Below, one piece after another: positions 56,214 through 64,000 of a stretch of DNA of 64,000 bases. Source of the DNA: Symsagittifera roscoffensis (taxonomy: Eukaryota; Xenacoelomorpha; Acoela; Convolutidae); contig NC_087068.1 of NCBI RefSeq assembly GCF_963678635.1, positions 560,001-624,000 of the forward strand, in the 5' to 3' direction. Every line of letters starts with the position of its first letter. Position 1 is the first letter of the stretch. The translations under genes were made by a program, and so were the position numbers. The notes beneath the pieces were generated by a model. It made no database searches. It had not been told where the DNA came from and saw only the letters and a program-made list of their open reading frames with translations.

Positions 56214-59200
56214 CTAGTCCGTCAGTAAGGGCATGCCACAATACTGCTTACATTCGCCTGCGTTCGTCGCCACCTTGTCTTCTCCCGTGACGCTTCTGTT
56301 CTGTTGCAAGAGGTATTGAAGCAGGAGAGTCCTCCAGTCTTTCATCTTCTTGAGCGAGGCGGTTTCCAACTGTGCATTGAACTCACGACTGGGTCCCTGT
56401 AGTTGTTCAGGGTAACGCAACAGCACAAGCAAGTCACCCAGTCGACCGTAGGTCATGGCAATCAGAGTCAGGAGTCCATCCAATCTCAAATCTGCCAACG
56501 CTTGGGTAAAGAGGTTTGCCGGTCCTTTCACAAAGTTTTCATGACCAAATGTCACGTATAAAGCTAGCACCAGGCCAATCGACAACTTCCTGATGTCCTT
56601 GACGAAACTCGCGATCAGGTTCCTAGATGCCTTCGGATAGCACGTCGATAGGAAAGATGGCGTCCATCCCACTCCCATTCCACCCAAGATAGCATCTGAT
56701 CGTTCATACTGTGCCTTCGTGGCCAGCACGTCAGCTTGGAACTTGTCCAGCGACATCGTGTTTACGTCTTGCATCAGTTTCAACATCTTGCCTCCAGCTA
56801 ACTCCCGGGCATCAAATAGGTTCTTTAGATACACGTGTATCTCTCTAATTATTGCCGGCGCATGCTCGAACGCGTCCTCACCCAAGGTGCACAGCCTCGG
56901 TGACAAATACAACCATACGTTGTTGTGCGGCTTCGTACGCAAAGCCATTGCCATGAGGTCCTCCTCCGCTGACGTCATGTTCTTTCTGATCATCCTTCCC
57001 TGCTCATTCTCTGCATGATCCATCTGCCTGAACCAGAGATCATCAGCCACCTGTTGTACTAACAGATGATTGTCATCTACCCCTGGTCTTAACTTCAGTA
57101 ATCTGGCGAAGTTGGACAGCTCCAACCCCAGAATCTCATCTAGCACCAACCGAGTTGTGCTACAATCTCTGAGCCCCTGTATGGCATTCGAAATGTCAGC
57201 CCAAACGGCGGGAAGCTCAGATCGGGATGGGTAGTAATTATCTGGGTCTACTACTCTGTTCGGGGCAGGAATTATCACGTTGAATATCCCCTCTGCTATC
57301 GTTGTGACCATTGTGTACACAAATTGAAGGGGTTCTAGCAACGCAGCGTAGCCTGGTGACAATACAAAGATCACCTTCACCACATTCATGGTGAAGCGTT
57401 GTCTTGCTGCTGCCTCTACCTCGGCCATCGCCGAGAGCAGTGTCATTATCGCCTCCCCTATAACCTCGTTACTCGGGATCGACCCATCCGTCAGACGTGA
57501 CAATAAGCCCCTGCTTTGCAGATGATCATTCGAGCCTGCAACCACTATTACCTGTGGCTCCATACTGACCACCCTTCGCACACTTATCATCATGCCGATT
57601 GCTTGTCCCCAGTCCAATTTAGGTGCCGTCAAGAAAATCACATCGGGCCAAAAGAGAGAACGGGGCGTGTAGAGATAATCGGAGCCGGCCACAATCAGAT
57701 ACTTGGCAGCCTTCATATCCGAGGGATCATAAGCTGCAAAAAGGCCATCGCCTATTGGGGCCTTCAGTTTCCCATATCTCTTATCGTCTTCAACCACCGT
57801 TGTCGTTCGGGGGTAGTCCCTTGAATACTCGCCAGGCGTCTGACCGGGTGGTTTAGCAAACTGCCTGTACATCTTGTGATGCTTGTTATTGGGCTTGTTC
57901 TCTGTCTGGAATTTGCCCTTGCGAGCAGGTGGTGTCCTTTCCCGGGTCCTATCTCGAACATCGGTGAGCGACCGGGTGTTCAAAGGTCCAAAGTTATTAT
58001 CATGAGGTAATCCATTCAAGTCTACATGTCGGAGTGAGGTCGAGGAGCTGAATTTCTCCTGCTCTGCTAGCAGCCAATCCACGCCCGGTATCCGATAAAG
58101 TCGCGATACTGTAGAACTTTCTCCGCCAGTCATTCTCATCACGTCCTCCCGACACGTCAAGCTAATCATGTTCAACTTCGCCGACATGTCCGTCTTATAC
58201 TGACCCCAATGACTAGGATCTGATCTATTCCAAAGCAGCCCGCTGCCTGATTCGATTCCCTCCGCTGGCACGGTACTTGTAGACGGTCCTGCTATCGAAG
58301 CAGGATTTGTCGTGGCAGGCGGATCGTTCCTCCTAGACGCGGTCTGGGAGTTATTCCTGTTGTTCTGTTCAACTGATCTCCCGAGTCGGCTTCCAATCGA
58401 TTGCGGCCTGGGAGGAGGAGCAGTCCCTAGCCTGTCTCTCACGTTTGAACTTGGAGCAACGGTTGCGGCTCCAACCGTCTCCGTTGCCAAGGGCCCTAGA
58501 CGGTTGGCGAGGGATTCGGGCACGGTTGCCCTTATTCTACTCCCTCCGGTCGAATTGGTCCGAGCCAAAGAACCGGTCGCCCTCGACTCTTGCTCCGCTT
58601 CCCTCAATTGCGTCTGAAACACATCATTAATCCAATGCTTCCCTCGTTGGGTATTGAAGTGCACTCCATCTTTAGTGAGCGCGATGTGGTCAGTCATGCG
58701 CAGCATATTTTCGAGATCCAGGAGTCGCAACTCGCCAGGGTTGTTCCTCACCAGACTGCGGGTCATTTCATTCCACCGCGTCACGTTGCCATTCATGAAA
58801 TCTGCAGCTATGGTGCCCACCAAAGGATTTGGTGGTATCGTGCACAAGATCACGAGCTTGGGTCTGTACTTTTCTTTCAATTCGTTCAAGAGACACACCA
58901 ATAGAGGTTCCCACTTGTTCTCCGGAGTCACGGGGGCTCTCGAGACGTCATTGGTCCCCAGCATTATTATTAATGTATCCAGATGATCCTCGCTCTGGAA
59001 TTCCATCATTTTGATGACCTGAGCCACTGAGGCTCCTCCAAAGGACAGAATGGTAGTCTGACCATAGACGAAGATCTCATTCAGATCTCTCACCAAACTG
59101 TCTCCAATGATCAAATGGCGACTCCCTGGGGGAATTACCTGGTCGTTCGTGGCGGGGTTCCAGCTCATGTCATTCAGACAGGCTCGAGGATGCTCGGCTG

Positions 59201-59867
59201 GCACTTGCGTGAACTGATGACGTGCCATCAGATTCTTCCTGATGTCTACCACGCGAGACTTCTCAAAGACTCCACCAGGCGCAGAACACGCTATGGTGCG
59301 GGTTGTTCGCTCCGAGCTATTTGATGAATGATCACGATGTTGGGAAGGAACGATCCTAACCAGTGTCCGCTCAGTGCCTCTGTTGATCTCATCCATCGCG
59401 GCTCTGGCCACTTGGTTAAATGATTCCTGGAATTGAGGAGCTAGATAGGTGTCAGAAGGGTCTGGTATCGTGAACCTCTGACTCGAAGCAGACGGTCGTG
59501 TCTGCTGAGGAGCCTCGGGCCCCCTCGATGCACGCAAATCCAGAACCTCAGGTCCTCTCGATGCGCATAGCTCCTGCGCTGTTGTCCTGGGGCGTGTGTC
59601 GTTGGATCCCTCCGAGGATCTCATGCTCGCCAGGACTTCCGGTGACACCTGGCTCACCTTCGCCATATACAGCTCCTTCAGGTGCTTTATCTCATCCTCT
59701 TTGTAGGCCACCTGCAGATCTTCAAATTTCTTTTTCCATTCGTCTCTCTCTCGAGCTATCGCCCTGTACTCCTGAAGTTTGGCACACAGCTCGCTCTGAT
59801 CTCTCTCCTTCTTCTCCAGTGTCTCAATCGTCTCCGACGTCTGGATCTCTATCTCGCTCACTCTCAC
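56214..59867 (-). CDS. Right module ORF1 main part: two SGNH-like domains
   Basis: 1217 codons; the same frame continues upstream to a TAA at 59,964-59,966 and beyond it to the ATG at 60,308. Coiled coil at residues ~10-75, then a duplicated S-R-G-P-E repeat. SGNH domain: G-D-S at 255-257, S-F-G-G at 275-278, G-T-N-D at 304-307, D-G-V-H-F at 400-404. The second domain has A-G-S-D at 727-730 and G-S-N-D at 778-781, without a clear nucleophile. The Pro/Ser/Thr-rich linker (430-545) differs from the left copy. Catalytic motifs are kept in both divergent copies, which implies long selection on the enzyme. It ends in TAG at 56,214. Confidence 0.85.
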   Translation of the reverse strand: MRVSEIEIQTSETIETLEKKERDQSELCAKLQEYRAIARERDEWKKKFEDLQVAYKEDEIKHLKELYMAKVSQVSPEVLASMRSSEGSNDTRPRTTAQELCASRGPEVLDLRASRGPEAPQQTRPSASSQRFTIPDPSDTYLAPQFQESFNQVARAAMDEINRGTERTLVRIVPSQHRDHSSNSSERTTRTIACSAPGGVFEKSRVVDIRKNLMARHQFTQVPAEHPRACLNDMSWNPATNDQVIPPGSRHLIIGDSLVRDLNEIFVYGQTTILSFGGASVAQVIKMMEFQSEDHLDTLIIMLGTNDVSRAPVTPENKWEPLLVCLLNELKEKYRPKLVILCTIPPNPLVGTIAADFMNGNVTRWNEMTRSLVRNNPGELRLLDLENMLRMTDHIALTKDGVHFNTQRGKHWINDVFQTQLREAEQESRATGSLARTNSTGGSRIRATVPESLANRLGPLATETVGAATVAPSSNVRDRLGTAPPPRPQSIGSRLGRSVEQNNRNNSQTASRRNDPPATTNPASIAGPSTSTVPAEGIESGSGLLWNRSDPSHWGQYKTDMSAKLNMISLTCREDVMRMTGGESSTVSRLYRIPGVDWLLAEQEKFSSSTSLRHVDLNGLPHDNNFGPLNTRSLTDVRDRTRERTPPARKGKFQTENKPNNKHHKMYRQFAKPPGQTPGEYSRDYPRTTTVVEDDKRYGKLKAPIGDGLFAAYDPSDMKAAKYLIVAGSDYLYTPRSLFWPDVIFLTAPKLDWGQAIGMMISVRRVVSMEPQVIVVAGSNDHLQSRGLLSRLTDGSIPSNEVIGEAIMTLLSAMAEVEAAARQRFTMNVVKVIFVLSPGYAALLEPLQFVYTMVTTIAEGIFNVIIPAPNRVVDPDNYYPSRSELPAVWADISNAIQGLRDCSTTRLVLDEILGLELSNFARLLKLRPGVDDNHLLVQQVADDLWFRQMDHAENEQGRMIRKNMTSAEEDLMAMALRTKPHNNVWLYLSPRLCTLGEDAFEHAPAIIREIHVYLKNLFDARELAGGKMLKLMQDVNTMSLDKFQADVLATKAQYERSDAILGGMGVGWTPSFLSTCYPKASRNLIASFVKDIRKLSIGLVLALYVTFGHENFVKGPANLFTQALADLRLDGLLTLIAMTYGRLGDLLVLLRYPEQLQGPSREFNAQLETASLKKMKDWRTLLLQYLLQQNRSVTGEDKVATNAGECKQYCGMPLLTD

Positions 59868-59963
59868 TCTCTTCGGGGGAGGAGCAGCTGTTGGAGAGTC
59901 GATCGAGTGTGACGGGCCTGGCCCATCACGTTGTCTCTTCGCTCCGATGAGTGGCTGCGCAGG

Positions 59964-60308
59964 TTAGACGGGTAAGGGCATCTCACCTAGCCGGTGGTCC
60001 CTTTGCTCACCTAGTCCTGGCTCACGAGCCAGGTCGTGGCCAGACATTTCTCCACGCCTCCATCTCATCAATCGGTTTCGACCTCTCTCGGCGGTCCCGG
60101 ACTCACCAAAGGCCAACATCAACACGACTTCTGTAGGGCGATTCCCTCGACCCTCTCGTCCTAGTGCATTGAGGAGTGCGACCACAAACATCGCCAACCC
60201 CGGGTCTTCTCGTGTGAAATCACAATCGATCAGCCGCTGATAGATCTCGTCTAGAGTCGCTCCTAGACTCGCTGAGAGAAATTCCATGAGTTCGTTCGTG
60301 TCACCCAT
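59964..60308 (-). CDS. Right module ORF1 N-terminal domain, cut by an in-frame TAA
   Basis: 114 codons from ATG 60,308, homologous to residues ~10-117 of left ORF1. Shared motifs are L-D-E-I/L-Y-x-R-L, T-E-V/A-V-L-M, D-L-A-R-E/N-P-G-L and G-E-M/F-P-L-P-V. The stop falls right after P-L-P-V, where the left copy has an Arg codon, and the same frame stays open for another ~1250 codons. It is either a nonsense mutation or a recoded stop. Confidence 0.75.
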   Translation of the reverse strand: MGDTNELMEFLSASLGATLDEIYQRLIDCDFTREDPGLAMFVVALLNALGREGRGNRPTEVVLMLAFGESGTAERGRNRLMRWRRGEMSGHDLAREPGLGEQRDHRLGEMPLPV

Positions 60309-60514
60309 TTCTTATCGTCTTGATCCTTGTTGTCGTGTCGTGTAATTCCTTTCTTCCTCGTCTGATTCAGTGTTCAGTAAACAATTTTCGATCAATCAAG
60401 ATCTAAAAAAACAAGTCGCGACTCAGAACCATCATTTTTGGATACAACATCATTCAATTCTTTAAAACTCTCCATTGAAATTCTTTTTTCAATTCTGATT
60501 TAAAAATTTAGCAC

Positions 60515-60533
60515 CAAGGTGGATCGTCCACCT
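60515..60533. promoter_or_regulatory. 8-bp stem-loop between pol and the right module
   Basis: AAGGTGGA / TCCACCTT with loop TCG, in the 477-nt spacer between the pol stop (60,786) and the module ATG (60,308). Confidence 0.7.
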
Positions 60534-60576
60534 TTACCTTTGTCAGAGTAGCACGAATGTGCGCTGTCACCTTGAT

Positions 60577-60596
60577 GACCTGGAGTACTCCAGGTC
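60577..60596. promoter_or_regulatory. 20-bp perfect palindrome between pol and the right module
   Basis: GACCTGGAGTACTCCAGGTC reads the same on both strands. It lies 44 nt from the stem-loop at 60,515-60,533. The function is unknown. Confidence 0.8.
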
Positions 60597-60785
60597 CTTT
60601 ATGACATAAAACATAAAACATATCATAACAATAACATAACACATAAACACATAAACATCACACACCTACACTATCACAAAGAAACATAGTCCCTAATACT
60701 GTACCTAAAACCTAACCTAACCTAAACTTGACTCTAATTCCTGTCGAATAACTTAATAAAAACCACTTATCGCCGAGCGCAATTC

Positions 60786-63062
60786 TTAGCATATACTCAG
60801 ATAGTATTTTTTATGTAAGTAAACTTCTATGTCAGTCTCTGAAAATATCACATGCACAAGAGCGTACAACTCTCTCGGGTGTAGCTTCCCTCTATTGGGA
60901 TCATAAACTGGTAACGAGAGAGAGGTCACACCTCTCTCAACCAGGAAATCCCTAAGTCGAGTCAAGGCCAACACCAAGCTCTCCGGATTCACGTGTTGCC
61001 TATCAGTAGCTTTCGTAACCAAAGAACACAAATATTTCCCTGGTATCTGTGATGCAACAGGGGGCAGCGCTATCATCCCTCCCACACCAGGCCTCTGTTT
61101 CCACAAAAACTCGATATTTTTATACTCTCTCTTGAAGTCAGCCGCTAGTGCTGTTTTGAAGCTTACGTCCGCGGTTATCGCTATGGCGCACGTGCGTTCC
61201 GTGAGTATGAAATCGCTGTCCGTTATGACGATATTGTTCGAATAATGGTTCGGTAGATCAAAATACAATTCAAAGATTCGTCCAAAAGGTGGTTTTTTAG
61301 CATTCTCGCCCTCTGTCTCTAGTTCTCCGGTTTCTCTTGCCGATTTCAATTTTTTTATTATCAGATTTTCGGTGTGGGTGAGTTTTACCCCCACTCCCCG
61401 GACAAAAATATCCATCGACGTCCCCGTCGATCGCCCAAAGTCTAGGAGACCGAGGTTGGATTGTGGAACACGTAGAGGACCATCTGGGGCGACCCAGTTG
61501 GACTCAGTATTGTCATGACTGATGTATTTGACGCCGTCTCTATCGACGTCCTGAATCGTCAGGATCGTCTCTTTTGGATCTGTCGGCAGATCATGGAGCC
61601 ATTCGAGCACGCGCAAGTTAGTTAGTTCTTGCTCATGAGTCTGTTCCGCTTCTGGTTCGAACTCCACTTCTGGTTCTGATCGATCGTCGATCCAATCTTG
61701 ATCCATATCGTTCACAAGGTCGATTTCTTCTAGCATCGCCACTTCGTCCAGTCCCACCAGCGAGTCTATGACATCACTCACTACTATCCTGTCTACAACG
61801 AAGTCCTCGCCGTACGGATTGTATTTCTTCTGGTTTTTTCCTCTCTTGCTTTGGCGTGTTTCCATAGTGAGAGGAAAGTCAGGCTGTATTCCTTTGTCAA
61901 TGTCGGTTTGTTCCGGGCAGTCCCAGTCTTCTTCGGCATAAGGTAGAGTTTCATCGTCCACCTCTACTCGCTCGGTCAACTCGAGATCCAGTGGTAGATC
62001 GCAATCGTCCACCACCTCATTCCCGTCGTTCTTGTCGCGAGTACCCCTTTCATTCACTTCACAAGCAGGATCCACTATCAAATAGTCTCCCTCTTGCATG
62101 TCCGCTGGGATGCACCAATCCTCTGACGAGGCATTGTGTGGTTTGATGTTCTCGTAATGAGCTGCTCTTCCAGTGCTCAATCGATAAAAACGACCTCCTT
62201 GGTGCACCTCTGTTATTTGAAATGGACCACGCCATTTCTTTAATAATTTCTTGGTTCCTTTTGGTGGAACCACTTCCTGGAACACCCAGACGTAGTCGCC
62301 AACTGAGTAGGCTTTCGCATCAGCTGTCCTTTTATCAAACCTCCTTTTTTGTCTAATTTGCGCCTGTTGCGTATTCCTCCTGCATAAGTCATTGAGATCC
62401 TGCTGTCTTCTAATAATATCCCGTACGTACGTTTGCGGTGCTGTCCTCTTCCCCTCATATTCAGGGTAGAAAAACGTCAACGGGAGCGCTTTTTCATGAC
62501 CCGTTAACATCATGTGCGGACTTATTCCCGTGGTGGGATGCTCCGTGCTGTTGTAAGCACCCATCACGTGTGGTAAGTGCTTGTCCCAGTCATCCATGTA
62601 GCGTGAGCAGTAGACTCTCAACATGGATACCAGTGTGCGATTCTGCCTCTCGACTAGGCCATTCGTTTGCGGGTGATAAGTGGTCGAGTGGGCCTGCGCT
62701 ACCTGCGACCTTTTCATTAACTCTTTCGTGAGATCACCTACGAATGCTTTGCCATTGTCCGATTGGAACGTGATGGGGCAGCCATGCCTCGCTTTCCATA
62801 CATTTATCAGATGATCGCATGTTTCTTCCGCCGATGCTGTCATGCAGGGTGCTGCCTCCGCATACTTCGTAAAATGGTCGATCATTACCAGCACCTGATT
62901 ATAGCTCGTTGCTGTCATACAGATTTTTTGATGATCAATTTGCACCACTTCGTTGAAACCTGACGACTCTATTGACTGTAGGGGGAACCTTAGCTTCCTG
63001 GGATCCTTCGCTTGCTGACATGACAGGCATGCTGCGATCCACTTCTCACAAGCCTTCTTCAA
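60786..63062 (-). CDS. Ty3/gypsy integrase core with C-terminal macro-like domain
   Basis: 758 codons, in frame with the upstream ORF and separated from it only by a TGA at 63,063-63,065. Residues 1-20 complete the integrase zinc finger (C-L-S-C). The rve core has D in V-Q-I-D-H, D in Q-S-D-N-G and E in L-V-E-R-Q, with D-35-E spacing. A G-P-F-type module (K-W-R-G-P-F) lies near residue 280, then a long acidic linker (320-550). The last ~170 residues resemble a macro (ADP-ribose-binding) domain of the OARD1/Poa1 kind: a D-V-S-F-K-T-A-L-A-A-D-F-K-R-E-Y segment, L-V-T-K-A-T, L-x-x-L-R-D-F-L-x-E-x-G-V-T-S-L-S-L-P, and E-T-D-I-E-V-Y. The usual G-C-G-L-D loop after S-L-P is not conserved. Confidence 0.85.
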   Translation of the reverse strand: MKKACEKWIAACLSCQQAKDPRKLRFPLQSIESSGFNEVVQIDHQKICMTATSYNQVLVMIDHFTKYAEAAPCMTASAEETCDHLINVWKARHGCPITFQSDNGKAFVGDLTKELMKRSQVAQAHSTTYHPQTNGLVERQNRTLVSMLRVYCSRYMDDWDKHLPHVMGAYNSTEHPTTGISPHMMLTGHEKALPLTFFYPEYEGKRTAPQTYVRDIIRRQQDLNDLCRRNTQQAQIRQKRRFDKRTADAKAYSVGDYVWVFQEVVPPKGTKKLLKKWRGPFQITEVHQGGRFYRLSTGRAAHYENIKPHNASSEDWCIPADMQEGDYLIVDPACEVNERGTRDKNDGNEVVDDCDLPLDLELTERVEVDDETLPYAEEDWDCPEQTDIDKGIQPDFPLTMETRQSKRGKNQKKYNPYGEDFVVDRIVVSDVIDSLVGLDEVAMLEEIDLVNDMDQDWIDDRSEPEVEFEPEAEQTHEQELTNLRVLEWLHDLPTDPKETILTIQDVDRDGVKYISHDNTESNWVAPDGPLRVPQSNLGLLDFGRSTGTSMDIFVRGVGVKLTHTENLIIKKLKSARETGELETEGENAKKPPFGRIFELYFDLPNHYSNNIVITDSDFILTERTCAIAITADVSFKTALAADFKREYKNIEFLWKQRPGVGGMIALPPVASQIPGKYLCSLVTKATDRQHVNPESLVLALTRLRDFLVERGVTSLSLPVYDPNRGKLHPRELYALVHVIFSETDIEVYLHKKYYLSIC
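61392..61431 (-). promoter_or_regulatory. TTGTCCGGGGAG motif and GGGA-loop hairpin inside pol
   Basis: On -: ATCGACG, GGGA, CGTCGAT, then GGATATTTTTGTCCGGGGAG. The motif (61,394-61,405) is read here as F-V-R-G-V, a different frame from the copies at 63,858-63,953. Confidence 0.75.
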
Positions 63063-64000
63063 TCACGGCCATTCAAATCGTTTCTGTATCCTGTTGTACA
63101 CTTTGTCCACGCCTTGATGACCCATCTGATCATGTGAACGAAAGAGCAATTCGGTCTGGTACAACTGTGGTAACACTATTGAATTGTATTTATAAAGGAG
63201 CTTGTCCTCCTCCTTGCGCTTACAGGCTACGATTCCGTCCTTATTCAGGTACAACAACTCGTTTCGCTTCAGGTAGAATTGCTTCAGGATTTTGTAGGTG
63301 TCTTCTTCCAAGTCTCCCTTGTCAGGTGCTCCATTCTCGATCCATCTCTTGAGACTGCTCGTCATTCTATCATTTCGTTGAGCCCTTAGGAGATCCGACA
63401 GCCTGTACCTGGCTTTCAAATACGTCTTCACCACGTTCATTTGCCCACTCATTATCTCCGGAGCATGAGCATCGTCCATCAACTTGACACACCATATCTT
63501 TTTCAAAGGCGTCGCTTCCTGCACAGATGGTTCCAGATTGGTACGGACGACCGTACCATGTGGCAGCAATCTGGTTGGGCGTTTCGAAACTGCTATCAGC
63601 TCGAGCTCGTCTGCGGCATTATCTACCACAGTGCCCTCTTCATCTGAGGTGTATCTGTCCCTGTCTGGATCCTGATGTGTTTCTCGGTCCAGCCCACGCT
63701 GCTTCCAGTCTACCAATAAGGAGTGGATTGCGATCTCTGACATATCGGAATTGGAAGCTGTTTCGGACGTGTTGTCCCAGGACTGGGGTCTCGAGTCAAC
63801 ACTTGAGTCGACTGAGTCCCCAACATCATATTCCAAGTTGTCTGAGATGTTTCTTGACTCCCCGGACAAAACTCTGTCCATCGGTCGCTTCGAACCCGAC
63901 TCCCCGGACAAAATTCTGCCCCTAGGTGGTCTAGTCAACCTCTCCCCGGACAAGTCGTCCTGCACGGGCTCAAAGGTGTCTGACTCCTCAGACGAGTCGT
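63063..64000 (-). CDS. Gypsy pol upstream of the integrase core, partial, open to the window edge
   Basis: Open in frame from the right window edge; the first possible start inside is GTG at 63,965. The N-terminal visible part has a 14-residue repeat with L-S-G-E three times, then a charged linker. The last ~60 residues hold the first half of the integrase HHCC finger (H-D-Q-M-G-H) up to F-E-W-P. The TGA at 63,063-63,065 replaces the Gly codon expected in the W-P-G motif, a probable single-base nonsense change. RT and RNase H would lie outside the window. Confidence 0.8.
   Translation of the reverse strand, partial: DSSEESDTFEPVQDDLSGERLTRPPRGRILSGESGSKRPMDRVLSGESRNISDNLEYDVGDSVDSSVDSRPQSWDNTSETASNSDMSEIAIHSLLVDWKQRGLDRETHQDPDRDRYTSDEEGTVVDNAADELELIAVSKRPTRLLPHGTVVRTNLEPSVQEATPLKKIWCVKLMDDAHAPEIMSGQMNVVKTYLKARYRLSDLLRAQRNDRMTSSLKRWIENGAPDKGDLEEDTYKILKQFYLKRNELLYLNKDGIVACKRKEEDKLLYKYNSIVLPQLYQTELLFRSHDQMGHQGVDKVYNRIQKRFEWP
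63858..63983 (-). repeat. Three 42-bp (14-codon) tandem repeats with TTGTCCGGGGAG
   Basis: CTCCCCGGACAA on + at 63,858-63,869, 63,900-63,911 and 63,942-63,953, exactly 42 bp apart. Translated on - as L-S-G-E in each 14-residue unit. Outside the core the units differ. Confidence 0.85.

Noticed and set aside
60705-60727. CCTAA-type telomere-like repeats
   Set aside because: Only about three imperfect units inside a spacer; too short to be a telomeric tract.
1-64000. The two modules as terminal inverted repeats of one huge element
   Set aside because: They are strongly diverged from each other and separated by unrelated, older debris. Two independent insertions are more likely.

Overview
The window looks like animal genomic DNA, most likely from an invertebrate. 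An AT-rich background carries intron-bearing gene fragments: a GT29 sialyltransferase-like gene with a type II membrane anchor, and a C2H2 zinc-finger piece. It also carries decayed Ty3/gypsy, Ty1/copia and hAT-like elements and a non-LTR retrotransposon with a restriction-like endonuclease, of a type I associate with cnidarian and sponge genomes. No tRNA, rRNA, CRISPR array or prokaryotic operon was seen. I cannot name the species.

Layout. (1) 1-10,500: a GC-richer, unspliced module on + (229-9075) with four long reading frames. The first carries a coiled coil, an SGNH/GDSL hydrolase domain with intact catalytic motifs, and a second SGNH-like domain. A structured 3' region follows. (2) 11,180-15,890: a broken non-LTR retrotransposon on - (SGNH-like ORF, PHD-like finger, RT, zinc finger plus endonuclease), a second copy of its 3' end in inverted orientation, and a third copy of the module's 3' region. 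(3) 15,900-19,130: AT-rich, nothing recognised. (4) 19,131-36,194: a tandem duplication of about 8.5 kb (copies A and B), each with sialyltransferase exons, a hAT-type MITE and a gypsy gag/RT/RNase H pseudogene. (5) 35,769-48,327: a very large 33-bp minisatellite with higher-order repeats. It begins inside the gypsy pseudogene, and a short stub of it lies at the end of copy A. (6) 48,885-49,835: a copia remnant. (7) 49,930-60,308: a second, divergent copy of the SGNH module on -. (8) 60,786-64,000: on -, directly upstream of that module, the 3' part of a Ty3/gypsy pol (integrase followed by a macro-like domain), open to the window edge.

The main result is the pair of SGNH modules. They are divergent but colinear and almost equal in length (8,847 and 8,868 nt from first start to last stop). 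Their stops and frame changes fall at different places, so the present ORF boundaries look like damage to one ancestral frame of about 2,950 codons. In the right copy the module lies 477 nt downstream of a gypsy pol with no LTR or polypurine tract visible between, so both may belong to one very large retroelement. Shared nucleic-acid signals support this: a TTGTCCGGGGAG motif in pol (read in two frames) and in the module's 3' region, and two small hairpins whose stems differ by compensatory changes. Domain calls rest on motif recognition by eye; no database search was possible.
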